From positions 372,001 to 436,000 of the forward strand of contig NW_026251400.1 of NCBI RefSeq assembly GCF_025118155.1: DNA of 64,000 nt, given 5' to 3'. Position 1 is the first letter of the stretch, and each line of letters begins with the position of its first letter. Under the pieces are notes generated by a model. That model worked only from the letters and a program-made list of their open reading frames with translations. It ran no database searches and was not told the DNA's origin. Position numbers and translations under genes: made by a program. Shown here in pieces: positions 1 through 11,106 of this stretch. This DNA comes from Cokeromyces recurvatus (Eukaryota > Mucoromycota > Mucoromycetes > Mucorales > Mucoraceae).

Positions 1-1716
1 AAAAAAAGTAGAGTATTAATAGTTAATAATACTATATTCTATGATATGATATGATATTATAGATTACCAATTATCAATACGAACAACTATACGTTGATTT
101 TCAATAAGTTTGACATCTTGATATTTTATTCTAATCTTTGGAATAACAGGATCTAACGGAATAGCTAAATGAATTGAACCGCCTATTTCAGAACTATCCT
201 CTTGAAGTGTAGCCACATAAGATCTCCAATTACGATTTAATACACCTACTACACGTCCTGTTGGCTGAGTTGCTGTAGTTATCGAATTCTTTAATCTATT
301 CTCTTCATATTCTATACACTAAACATATTAATAAGAAATTCCAAAAAAAAAAAGATGAACATTAAATCTACCATCTTCTGTATTACTCGTATCAAAAGAA
401 ATATCATTTGAAAGAGTAGTCCAATTAGTTTCAGATAATAACTCTACTACAACTAAATCTCCATGAACTATTCAAAAAGGGTTTAGTTTACAAAAATAAA
501 TTTCTTTCTTTTCTCCCCCATTTAAGTTTACAAACCTGAGCGATTACGATTTTCATTCCCGATAATTAAAATATCTTTGCCGAGATATCCTGATCCAGTT
601 ACATAGGCTTGATCTCGATTATCTTTTTTACAACGTAAAATACCAGAATAATAACGACTCGACTTTATACCTATTTCAAGTTCATCGATAGGCTTATACT
701 GTGTGTGTGTGTATATATGATATATGTTAGTTTTGTAGATGACTTGTATGACTACCTTCTTTATATATACATATATGTATACATACCTCGGTATATCCAT
801 GAACAGCAGTTGTACTTGATCCATGTGATAGTTTTAAAGATAACCTAATTTTTCCATCCTCATTGTTATCTTCTAAAACAACATCAGCTAAAACATGTAC
901 AAGATTCTGTAACAAGCTATTATCTTTCCAATACAAGTCCAAATACTCTTTTGTCGTCATCACATTCACATCATTTGTTTCAGCATGGTGTACTTCAGAG
1001 AGTAATATAATCTTCTTTTGGTGATGTAAATGTGCGCTGTACCACCGAGCTAACTGACATAACGCTCTCCAATCACGGTCTGCACTTGTTTCATCTGGCA
1101 TTCTTGCTATCTTTGTATCTTTAAATATTTCATTATAAAACATAACACTCTTTCTTCTCGAGTCATTCATAATTTGACGAAGTTTACGATATGTTTTAAG
1201 TTTATCATGCTGTTGAAGCTATGTAATAAAATACAGTCATTTATTCGTTTGTTTGTTTTATTTATTTATTTATTTATTTATTTATATAAAAAAAAAAAAA
1301 AAGATGAGACATGCTTACATTCATGGTTACTGTTTGACTAAAAATAATACCAGTAACTTCTTCTTGTTCTAAAATTTCTAAATAACGCATAATAACCTAT
1401 TTACAGAGAGGAACACGTTAAAATAAAGTAAATAAATAATAAATCGATAATTTTAATTTTTACTGAAATATCGGGTATAATATAATGGTCTCCACTTAAC
1501 AATGTTTGTTGTTGATCATTTTGACAATGAGAAGGGCATTCTTCTGACAAACAAGGAATGTCGGTGCGTACATATTCTGTAGAAATATGAATTGTTATCT
1601 ATTTGTTGTGTGTATGTGTGTGTGTTTTAATATATAAACATACGTTCTCTAACTAGTTTTATGATGGCATTACTTCTTGTCTTTTTATAAAACGCTCGAT
1701 CTGTTTTAATAACCAT
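1..1716 (-). CDS. DIS3L: DIS3-like exosome ribonuclease (DIS3L type), N-terminal part, cut by window edge
   Basis: Exosome-associated 3'-5' exoribonuclease family (RNase II/Rrp44). The start ATG at 1716 opens with basic residues and IIKLVRE, the family N-terminus, followed by the Cys-rich YVRTDIPC segment, a PIN domain (HYIIPD ... YLEILEQEEVTGIIF ... RALCQLARWY) and cold-shock domains (IKSSRYYSGIL, VHGDLVVVELL, GRVVGVLNRNWRSYV). The reading frame passes through at least six short exons with GT/AG introns; the last visible exon ends near 68. The catalytic RNB domain lies beyond the left edge. The phrasing (YNEIFKDT, EYLDLYW, HYIIPD) is closer to cytoplasmic DIS3L than to nuclear DIS3, and PIN acidic residues are missing, as in DIS3L. 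S. cerevisiae has no DIS3L. Family assignment is firm; the DIS3L rather than DIS3 assignment is an inference from motif similarity. Confidence 0.8.
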
Positions 1717-1829
1717 TGTTAATATGAATATAAAAAATAGCACGTAAACTGTGTGTTTTTTTTTCTACAAACAAGTGTATTTTATTTAAAACAACTCACT
1801 TATTATGCACAGTCACATGTAATAAAACG

Positions 1830-1831
<2 letters not shown>

Positions 1832-1875
<44 letters not shown>
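1832..1875. repeat. A44 homopolymer in divergent promoter
   Basis: An uninterrupted run of 44 A sits in the 320-bp gap between the divergent starts of the DIS3L-like gene (1716, minus) and the SPX-EXS gene (2037, plus). In fungi such poly(dA:dT) tracts are typical nucleosome-depleting promoter elements. Its exact length is likely uncertain in an assembly. Confidence 0.9.
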
Positions 1876-1878
<3 letters not shown>

Positions 1879-2036
1879 CTGATCTAATAACAACTGACAA
1901 CAATTATAAAATGTATTACACTAAATGCATAATGTCATATATAAATAACGGTGCCTTTTTTTTTATTATTATTATTATTATTCATTAAATTTTTTTTATT
2001 TTTATTATTATTTTTCTTCTTCTTCTTTTATTAAAT

Positions 2037-4984
2037 ATGAAATTCTCAAAATACTTGGAGAATCAAAGTGTACCTGAATGGAGAAAAGCTTATATTTATT
2101 ATAATGGATTAAAATTAAAGTTAAAGCAAATAGAAAGAGTAAAGTAATGATAGAGTAGAAGAAAGAGTATCATGTACTAAATAGTTGAATAGTTTCGAAG
2201 ATCAAAAGAAAGAAAGGCAGCGGTATACTTGGACAAAATGTTTCAAGAAATAGACGATTCTAAACAAAAGCCCGAATATTATAAAAGACATTTATTTACT
2301 TCTGGTTTTTCAACAAAGAATAATAACAATAGATCTTATTCAAATCCAAGTATTTCGTTTATTGATTTATTTCAAATATAGAATAATAATAATCGTTTTC
2401 CCTTTCCTTTTTTCTCTTTTAGATACGTTTGAAAATTCAACAAATACAATATCAATTTTAGATGAGGTTTTATTTTACGCAAGTGCTTCTGAAAGAGGCT
2501 TCTTTCAATCCTTAGATATTGAATTAGATAAAATATCGCGATTTTATAATGGTATTTATACACAAATATATTTATACATGTATACATGGATTTACTTTAT
2601 TTTTATTTTAATATACACCATTAGAAAAGGAAAAAGAAGCTAATATAAAGTTACAAGCTTTAAAATTTCAGATCAATTTCATTACTGAGTATGGGCGTCA
2701 GTTAATAGGGGTAAGAGGCGTTAAAAAATAAAATAAAATAAAAAAAAGATTTAAATGTTAATAATATGTATTAGCATATGTCTTATCCTCCTGAAATGAC
2801 TCATGATTACCGAAACTGGTTTAAATATCAAGATCATCATCATCATTATGATTTTAATGATGTTGGTAGTCAAAGAATAAACTATAATGTCGCAAGAAAT
2901 AGAATTAAAAAGGCCATCATTGAATATTATCGTAGTCTGGAGTTTTTAAAGTCTTATAGAGCCCTGAACCAGACTGGATTTCAAAAGATTTTAAAAAAGT
3001 TTGATAAGATTGCTGGTTGGAAAGCCAGCGAATTATATTTGCAGATAGTCAATCAACATCACTGGGCTATTACAAACAATTTAGATAAAATGATTAAAGA
3101 AACCGAAGTAAATATAATACACATATATACGTATAAACATACATATATACGTATATACATACATACATACATACATACATACTAGTATTCACTTACTTTT
3201 GGTATAATGAGTAGAATTTATACATTAATGACTTTGCTGATGGCCATAGACGAAGAGGTATGCGTAAACTAAGAGCCCCAGAGAAAAAAGAGGTAAAAAA
3301 AAAAAATACATAGACAAACAGATTTTATTTATTTTATTTTATTTTATTTTTTTGGCTATTCTATCTTAATCTTATGCGTTATAAAGGATTATTGCTCTAC
3401 AACATTAAGAATAGGTATCATTCTAGGAATGATTCTTCCTATGTTTATTCAATCTATTCATCTTATATTAGAGCCAAAGACATGGATTCAACTGCCAAAC
3501 TTACAAGCTAATTTACAGATTTATATCACTTTTTTATTACCTATTCTCTTCTGTCTTGGTTTCTCGGTCAATTTACTTGTTTGGCATCAGTCAAGAATAA
3601 ATTATAAATTTATCTTTGAACTTGACTTGAGACATAATTTAGATTATCATGAATTTGCAGAATTGCCTGCAATTATGCTCTTAATAAGCGTCTGCATTAT
3701 CTACATGGATCTCTCACGATGGCTTTTACCCTGGATACCCTCTGAACTCTATCCCTTAATTTTATTCATCATCTTGATAGCAGTCATGTTCTGTCCCTTT
3801 GATATCCTTTATTGCTCTGCTAGAAAATGGTTAGGTGTCGCTTTAGGTCGAATCTTGCTCTCTTACTGTTTCCCTGTTGAATTTAGAGATTTTTTCATAG
3901 CAGATGAACTTAACAGTTTATCTTACTCATTATGGACTTCTTCTTATTTCTTTTGCGCTTATAAACGACACTGGAATAACTTGGGTATATTTCATTTAAT
4001 TATTTTTTATATACTCACTCATCATTTTTACTTTATCTATTTATCTGTTCATTTTTTTTTTAAAAAAAAGATGTCCATTGTAACATGTCACAAATGTGGA
4101 TTGCGCCTTTTTTAGCTTCTTTACCCCCCTGGTGGAGATTATTGCAATGTCTTAGAAGATATAGAGATTCTGATGAATTAGTGCATCTCTTTAATGCTGC
4201 TAAATATACAAGCAGTATCATGGTTGCCATTATCACTGGTCTAAGACGAATGCATCGTAAATTGCACATATACCATATTATATTATATATTTATCTTTCT
4301 TTTTTTTTAAAAAATGATATAGCTTCATCCTTTATAACTGCACTTTGGATAATACTATGTTTAATTAACTCGACCTATACTTCTTTTTGGGACATAAAGA
4401 TGGACTGGGGTTTAATGAAAGTAGATAGTAAATATGCTTTATTACGAAATGAACTTGTATTTCATAAATGGGTAAATTATAGACATATAACATTACCACC
4501 ACAGATGTTGCCTATAATGACACTATACATATTGGAAATATTAGGTTTACTATGTAGCTGTTCCCATCAATATCATCCTTCGTTTTTCTTGGACACTCAA
4601 CATCATTCCTTTACCTGTTAACAGTCTATTATTAGGCTTTCTTATTGCTCTTTTAGAGGCTTATCGTAGAATTCAATGGAATTTTTTTCGGCTTGAAAAT
4701 GAGGTAAATGTATATATTTTATAACAACTCTATATTCAATCCTTTTTTTTTTTAAAAAAAACAGCATCTTAATAATTGTGGTCAATATCGAGCCATAAAA
4801 GAAATTCCCCTGCCATTCCCCTTTAATATGGAAGATGAAACAGACGTGAAAACAGAAGTAATAAGCGATGAAGAAGAAAGTATACTTTCAAGTAAGACAC
4901 ACGACATCAATTATTCAACTACAACTGTTATCATGATACCCAATAGACAACAACAACAACAACAACAACAGCAGCAGCAGCAGC

Positions 4985-5015
<31 letters not shown>

Positions 5016-5268
5016 GATACTATCCTCTTATCCTGAACGTAGCTCGTTTTATGGTAGACGAGATTTTGAAAATAAGCATGATGATACGGCTGATATCAAT
5101 GTTGGCTCAGCCAATAACAACAAACATTTAACTCTCGATCAGGTCTTGACTCGCATTAAATCTTTAAAGCAATCCGATCATAGTGATGAATCTGAAATGG
5201 AATATGACGATGAAGACGAGGATGAAGATAATGATGAAGATGAATATTTCGATGTTCTTGATACTTGA
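2037..5268 (+). CDS. SYG1: SPX-EXS domain protein (SYG1/XPR1 family, phosphate export/sensing)
   Basis: The ATG at 2037 begins MKFSKYLENQSVPEWRKAYI, the classic SPX start, with the Lys-rich helix (KLKLKQIER) that binds inositol pyrophosphates. SPX runs over several short exons to about 3200 (LYINDFADGHRRRGMRKLR marks its end). The EXS domain follows: hydrophobic spans from 3389, then YCFPVEFRDFF, SLWTSSYFF, WIAPFLASLPPWWRLLQCL, RRYRDSDELVHLFNAAKYTS and RFSWTLNI motifs. The gene has at least ten exons; I could follow the frame across every join in the EXS part. The C-terminal exon (from about 4765) is cytosolic and carries a run of about 22 Gln (4957-5016) and an Asp/Glu-rich end. XPR1/SYG1 proteins export phosphate or transmit phosphate status; which applies here is not shown by sequence. 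Confidence 0.92.
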
Positions 5269-5407
5269 TTACAAAATAAAATAGAATCTGCTTTTTTTTT
5301 TTTGATAATAAATGCAAATTATTTTGCTGTAAATAAAATAAATAAAAATAATAATAAACTATCGAGCCTAGCCTTGTCTACTACTAATTTTATTTTGATA
5401 TTTGACC

Positions 5408-6448
5408 ATGTCAAGATTATGTGCAACTGCTTTTCAATCATTACCCAAGCCATTGGTACAGGAAATACGATTCAAAGTAAAGAACCAATGCAAAAAAGAG
5501 AGATCATGAATGCAAATTTTATTTTTATTTATTAAATTGACTCGTAGACATTAAATCTATATAAATCATTGTTACAATCAAGTCAACACTATCCTCCAGG
5601 TCAATTGTTAAAAGAAGGCATTAGAAAAGAATTCAAAAAGAATAAATATAATACTTCAAGGAAAAAAATATCTGTATTACTAACAGAAGCTGAAAAGGTA
5701 TGTATGTATGTATGTGTGTGTGTTTTCTATCTTGATTTGTCTTGATTTGAATTAGAAACGTTGTTTATCGATAATTAGACACTAGATTATTTAGAGAAAG
5801 GGAAAAAGGATGAAACGATAGCAAGTAAAATAGTTGAATATGTAAAGAAATACACAGTAAGTTTAGCTGTTAATTTCATGTTTTAATCCACAACTCATTT
5901 TATAATGTACACATTACAGAAGAAAGAGACCAAGAAAGTATGTATGCATATACATTTATATAAAAAGAGAAAACCACACATCTTTACTCTCTCTCTCTCT
6001 TGTATAGAAAAAGCCAGCTATTATTCAAGTTAAAAAAAAGCCAAAGATGACGAAAAGAAAACGTTATCAAGTAGCTATTACAACACGAACTGCACATGGA
6101 TTTGAATTTAAACGAGTTAGAGGTTGGGTACAGCCTGTTCAGACATCGATGATGCTTAAAAAAAGAGTAAAGACGAATCAAGCAAGAATTGATAAAAGTG
6201 ATAAACTTAAAGAGGAATTAAATATGATTCGAATGGAAGAAAGATTTTTAAGGCAACTGAATTGTTTGCCTAAAGAGGGTTTAATAGATTATGGTAATGA
6301 TATGAATATGACGGGGGAAAAAAAAGACGGGAATCTAACCATCTTTTTATTAGAAATAAATATTAAAGAGGCATTGACAGAGTTGAGCAAATATCGATTC
6401 ATGAAGAAAGAGCAAGAAGAGACATTAGAAGAAGTAGAAGAATTATAA
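5408..6448 (+). CDS. LYR-motif (Complex1_LYR-like) protein, probably mitochondrial
   Basis: The ATG at 5408 opens MSRLCATAFQSLPKPLVQEI. The first intron (from 5459) joins to an exon starting at 5550 that encodes TLNLYKSLLQSSQHYP, followed by LLKEGIRKEFKKNK. This is the LYR helix pattern (here L-Y-K) with the downstream Phe/Arg-rich helix. LYR proteins bind the acyl carrier protein and act in assembly of Fe-S clusters, respiratory complexes or mitoribosomes. Three more small introns (from 5698, 5857 and 5939) connect to a large last exon with a basic stretch (KKPKMTKRKRYQVAI) and a Glu-rich coiled C-terminus. The C-terminal half is not one I recognise; the protein is longer than minimal LYR proteins (about 90 residues). 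It lies 139 bp after the SPX-EXS stop on the same strand. Confidence 0.6.
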
Positions 6449-6850
6449 TATAACTACTACACTGAGACAATTGAAGTAGTCTATTCTATACAATAAATAA
6501 TGGTTTTAATGTAGTTATTTCATTTCATAGGGGATATATAGTCTCTGTTTCATATTTCATATGCATCTATTGACTTATTACTGTAGTCATTATTACAAAC
6601 ATTTATTTATCCAAAGACTTGAGCTTGTTTATATTATTCTATGTGTTACTTTCTATCTATTCACGTTAAATGATACTTTGTTAAACGCGTATTTTATATT
6701 CCTTTCTGTATATAATAATAAGAATGCTAAAGAGGAAAATAGGGAGACAAGTACAACAATCAATAATTCGTATTTAGTACTGCAGTCCTAATAATGTATT
6801 CAAGTGAATATCTTGATTTATGTTCTGTAAAAAAATAAATAAAAAATAAA

Positions 6851-6887
<37 letters not shown>

Positions 6888-7897
6888 AAGGTTTAATATG
6901 GGCTATGGTGGTAGTAAAACTAATCTTTACTACTTCAATAAATTTTATTAAAACTCATGACTACTTTGGTACATTTTATACTCTTTAATTTTGAAAATAA
7001 TAATGTTCATGACGCTCTTCCTTTAAGTGAAGGTGTACACAATCGTTAATCACACTATACACACCATATACCATATCAGATGTATATCTACTAAAGAATA
7101 CGAATAGGTTGAATGCTTTAGTATGCTGTCATATCAGTCAGTAATTATCATGTAAAAGACTTTGGAATACGCTTTCTATTATTAGTCAGAAAGTTGTATC
7201 ACTTTTTTCTTACTATTTAAAAAAGCATCATAATACAGTATATCTATAAAATAACTATTTCCCCCCCCCTCTCTTTTTTTTTTTTCTTTACCTAATAGAT
7301 TTACTTGATAAATTCAAAGCAAAAAAAAAAAAAAAAAAAAAAAATAGACTAGAACAACAGGGTTCTCTCCGACAGATGTTTCAGAAATCAATTAAAACAA
7401 TAAGCTTTTTTTTTTGATCTTCCGAAGAACAATAAAGCGGAATTACTTTCCTCGATTATAGCTTAAAGAAAGTCTTTTTTATTAGGTAATATAAACTTAA
7501 TATAATAAACATATACGTGTTTATATCTTGTAAATAAATATTTGTATACATATAATATTCATCCAAAATAGATTATTCTATTTCTTTCTTATTTTCCCAA
7601 AAAAAAGGCCTTATTTTTTTTTGCTATTCGGAAAAGGAATAGAATGTTTTATATGACTAAACGGACTTTTAGATCAAATTGATATTGGAAGATTAAGGGG
7701 GGGAGAGTTGTTATTACAAGTAAAAAGAAAAAAAGTAAGAAAAAGAGGTGTATATATATATATATAAATAAATATATATATTTTTTATTATATATGCGTA
7801 TCTTCTACTACTGAATAGATAAATAAAAATAAAATGAAAAAAAAAATGCTATAGATTCATTTTTTTCCCTTTTCCTTAATGGAATTATATATGTATC
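6449..7897. other. non-coding, AT-rich, between convergent gene ends
   Basis: No gene is supported here. The stretch lies between the end of the LYR-motif gene and the stop of the convergent elongase gene. It holds A/T simple repeats, among them (AAAT)n around 6830-6890, an A-run at 7321-7344 and TA repeats near 7745-7790. Short open frames (for example 6561-6791) are hydrophobic AT-driven translations with no family resemblance. Confidence 0.6.
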
Positions 7898-8814
7898 TTA
7901 ATTAGACTTCTTTGCTGCTGCTGCCTTCAACTTACGTCCATAAGTCTTTCTAGCAAAGTCAACAAAAAGATAAGTTAAGGGTAAAAGATAACCAACATTA
8001 ATATATACAGCGAGTTGTTGGCCAGGTGTTCTAAGACAATTAGGGACAAGGAGATAGCTAACGGCAGTCGACATACCAACCAAGAACTGAGTGATTTGCA
8101 TAGAAGTTAAATAACGCTTTCCAGGTGGGTGAAGGCCGATTGATGTCATAGCATAATACATATACATAATGGAATGAATAAGTGAATTAAAAACAACAAA
8201 GATCCAAATAGGCTGTGCTTGATAACGAATACCAGACCACATTGTAATCATAGCGCCTGAATGATGATATGTTTGTAATAAACTTGAACGACGTCCCTTT
8301 AAGATAATAATCGCAGTATCAACCACTTCATAAAATTTAGAAAGATAGAAAAGATATCCCCAATAACCAAGTCCTTCATTCCATAAGAAACTATCCATAT
8401 CACAATACTAAAAAAAAAGAATAGATAGAGATAATAAATAATTTCATTCATTTTACTCCTTTCACTAACTATATCCTAACTTACAGCATCATGAAGAGAT
8501 GAGCCACGATTGAAAAGCTTATGCATATTATGAGCCATAGTAACAAATGTAATTCCAGAATAAATAGAGAGTAATAAATTATGTACAAAAACAAATACAG
8601 TCATGAACTTGTTGGATTTCTTTGTTACATTCTGTAAACCACGATTCTTTGCTTCTACTCGAGAAAGTCTTGCTGATTCCACAGAAGGATTGAAAAAATG
8701 CACACAGAGAGTATAGATTGTGGCAATACATACAGGTGTTTTCCAATCCATAAAGAATTCATATAATTGAGGGAAAGGAATTCCTGGAATAGCTTGAAGC
8801 TTATCTATTTCCAT
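7898..8814 (-). CDS. ELO-family fatty acid elongase
   Basis: 3-ketoacyl-CoA synthase of the ER elongation cycle. Two exons, 8814-8485 and 8407-7898 (intron 8408-8484, GTAAGT..TAG), give 279 residues, normal for the family. Diagnostic motifs are KFYEVVDTAIIILK, the histidine box LLQTYHHSGAM, NSLIHSIMYMYYAM and the downstream TSMQITQFL. About six or seven hydrophobic spans are visible, and the C-terminus is basic (KLKAAAAKKSN), like a cytosolic ER-retention tail. The box reads QxxHH rather than HxxHH; this variant is known in elongases of C18 and polyunsaturated acyl chains in lower eukaryotes, so it hints at substrate class only. The promoter side (8815-9265) holds polypurine runs. Confidence 0.93.
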
Positions 8815-9265
8815 TCTATTATATGATAAATAAAATGTATAAAAAAAGTTTTTTTTTTAATATAATTGAAAAGGAAAAGAAAGTCTTTACTTTTAAACTA
8901 ACAAGTAAATCTTTTATATCTTAAAAAAAAAAAATCAAAAAAAAGAAAGAGCGGGGGGGGGGGAGGGAGGGAAAGAGAGAGAGAGAGAGAGAGAGGAGTG
9001 TGCTGAATGGACCAGAGTTTCATGATTATCGGGTTCGGCTGCCGTTTTAATTTTAACAAGTTTATCATATTTTAAAACAGTAAAGCAAAAGATGAGAAAA
9101 TAACTCAGACTTTCTCTCCCCCCAGGATTTGGGTGTAATGGAAACCAAAATAATACATATTTTTTTTTTTCCTTTTTTTTATATAAATATTTATTTATTT
9201 TATTTAAAGTTGTTATACATGTGGGGCAAAAAAAATAAAAAAAATAAAAGGACTTGAGGTATAAA

Positions 9266-10145
9266 TTAATTTTGTGTTCTAGGACTGATATATAAGGCCT
9301 TGGCTTCTGCCATTCGTTCCCCATCTACATTTTCTATCCAAGCTTCTGCATAGGCCTTTCTGCCTTCTACTCTATTTAGGATACCGCGTACAATAAGCCA
9401 TTGGTTAGGAGCAACAGGATTAAGATAATCCACATTTAGATTAGCTGTAAAACCAGTATAATTTGGTAAACTAGGTAAAGTCTAGAAAAATACAAATATA
9501 AATTCTTTTCTTTTTGCTTTCTTTTTTTTTTTTTTTTCTTCTTACCACAAATGCTAAATGCTCATCAAGTAAAGCAGCCAATAAACCATTATGGATTCTT
9601 TCTTTCTTATCACATCTAAAATGTTATTATTATTTTATATTAGTTTTGATCTCATTTTAATTTTGTATAACCTCAATACTCCAATAGCAAGAAAGAAAAT
9701 TACCCCAAAATGCTAACCCATTTTTTTTTTTTTTTTTTTTTTACCCAACCCAACCCAAAAAAAAAATAATAATTCATGTGCTTTTTTCTTTAACAACTTA
9801 CAAGTGATCACCAACATGTAAAATGACAATACACATTGTTTTATCCTTATTGAAGAATTTAAGTGGTCGACGCAAGATTTTATGAGGACCCCGAAGCGAA
9901 TGAGCCGTCAAAGAATGTTGTTTTGCAGAAGGACTTAGATGACCATGAGAAATGGTTTCATACCAATCTGATGAGTTTCTCAAGTCCTTTACAAGACTTA
10001 ATTCACTTTCTTGTCTTTTTAATTCTTCTTCTTCGGGACTTAATATATCCTTTTCTTCAGCTATTGGTACTCGTTGAGATGTAGATGAATGTCGGCTTAG
10101 ATTGTCAGCAAAGGGGGCCTCTGTAATAGTGGGCTTAAATGTCAT
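9266..10145 (-). CDS. hotdog-fold thioesterase family protein
   Basis: Start at ATG 10145 (MTFKPTITEAP). Exon 1 runs to about 9802, with a Ser/Glu-rich N-terminal region and then WYETISHGHLSPSAKQHSLTAHSL. The next exon reads RIHNGLLAALLDEHLAFV, which fits the HxGG..A.LDE active-site helix of PaaI/THEM-type acyl-CoA thioesterases; here the pattern is H-N-G. The last exon gives GFTANLNVDYLNPV and an RVEGRKAYAEAWIEN strand, typical of the hotdog core, ending ALYISPRTQN. Such fungal proteins are usually mitochondrial or peroxisomal acyl-CoA hydrolases; the substrate cannot be read from sequence. Stop codon TAA at 9266-9268. Confidence 0.75.
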
Positions 10146-10782
10146 TGTCAATTAGTTGAGAAAAAAAAATTTAATTGCAATAAAACAATCGTGTTTTATG
10201 ATTATTATTATCTATTTTTTTTTTTAACGTGTGAAAAAAAAATAAGGAACGTTAAAAAAAGTTTATCCGCACTATCAAATATTGACAGTTTAAATTTTTT
10301 GATGTGTTAAATGAGGTTATAATGGATAAATGTGTCACAATAGATTAGATAAAATTGTTAAATTGATCATCAACTATTCACTATTAAAAAAGAAAACTTT
10401 ATGCCTTTTATGAAGAGTCTCATACTATGTATCAATTTCAAAGGTATTTTTAACACATTATGATTCCTCTTGTTACTATAGTGCTTTTCTATATAATTTA
10501 AAATGATAGATAGGCTATCATTGTGTATATTAGATTCCTTGTATAACATGAGTGGCCTATTCTGAAATAGGAAGATACATAACAAGAGTCATGAAAAGCA
10601 TTCTATCTTTGAGAATATTACTGATAACAGAATTAGTAACACCAGCAGGTTTTTTTTTTATATTCATTCAATTCATATATGACAAGTAAATAACACAGTT
10701 GCATGTAATAAATATAAAATTAGCCTGTTTATAAAAGAAGGATTTTATAATTTGAAGCTAATCTGATTCCAACTAGCTTAAG

Positions 10783-10820
10783 AAAGTGTATCTAATCCAA
10801 GACTCCTTGAGATACACTTT
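10783..10820. repeat. perfect 11-bp inverted repeat (stem-loop)
   Basis: The arm AAAGTGTATCT at 10783-10793 is the exact reverse complement of AGATACACTTT at 10810-10820. Inside the 16-nt loop, CAAG (10798-10801) and CTTG (10806-10809) can pair as well, so one extended hairpin is possible. It may be a chance foldback, a short MITE relic or part of a non-coding RNA. Confidence 0.6.
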
Positions 10821-11021
10821 TAGTTGAGGGGACGATAATTGTAATAAAAAGACATAGAAGTCATTGTTTTATTTTGAAATAAAAATTAGTATAGTATTAT
10901 TATGATGTTATAATTTTAGATTAAAGAATTTGTCATAAATAGTCTATAAAAAAAATGTATAGTTTACAGGTCATATTGAATTCCTTCATGCTATAAATAC
11001 ATGTATATATGAATATATGTG

Positions 11022-11089
11022 TATATTATAAAGATTCAATATACATACACACATATATATATATATTATAAAGATTCAATATACATACA
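11022..11089. repeat. two-copy direct repeat, 28 bp matching at 40-bp period
   Basis: TATATTATAAAGATTCAATA followed by TACATACA occurs at 11022-11049 and again at 11062-11089, embedded in TA/CA simple repeats. It looks like microsatellite-driven local duplication next to the 3' end of the TFIIIC-subunit gene. Confidence 0.7.
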
Positions 11090-11106
11090 TACATGTATAT
11101 ATATCA

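Larger units (their letters stand above)
10146..11106. other. non-coding, between thioesterase promoter and TFIIIC-subunit gene end
   Basis: No coding gene is supported. The stretch includes a long stem-loop (10783-10820) and a short 40-bp-period repeat (11022-11089), listed separately. The 71-residue open frame at 10370-10585 on the minus strand shows no family features. Confidence 0.55.

Noticed and set aside
8935..9324. Minus-strand open frame across the thioesterase 3' end
   Set aside because: Its first part is the thioesterase last exon in another frame and the rest is poly-K/F and CT-repeat translation.
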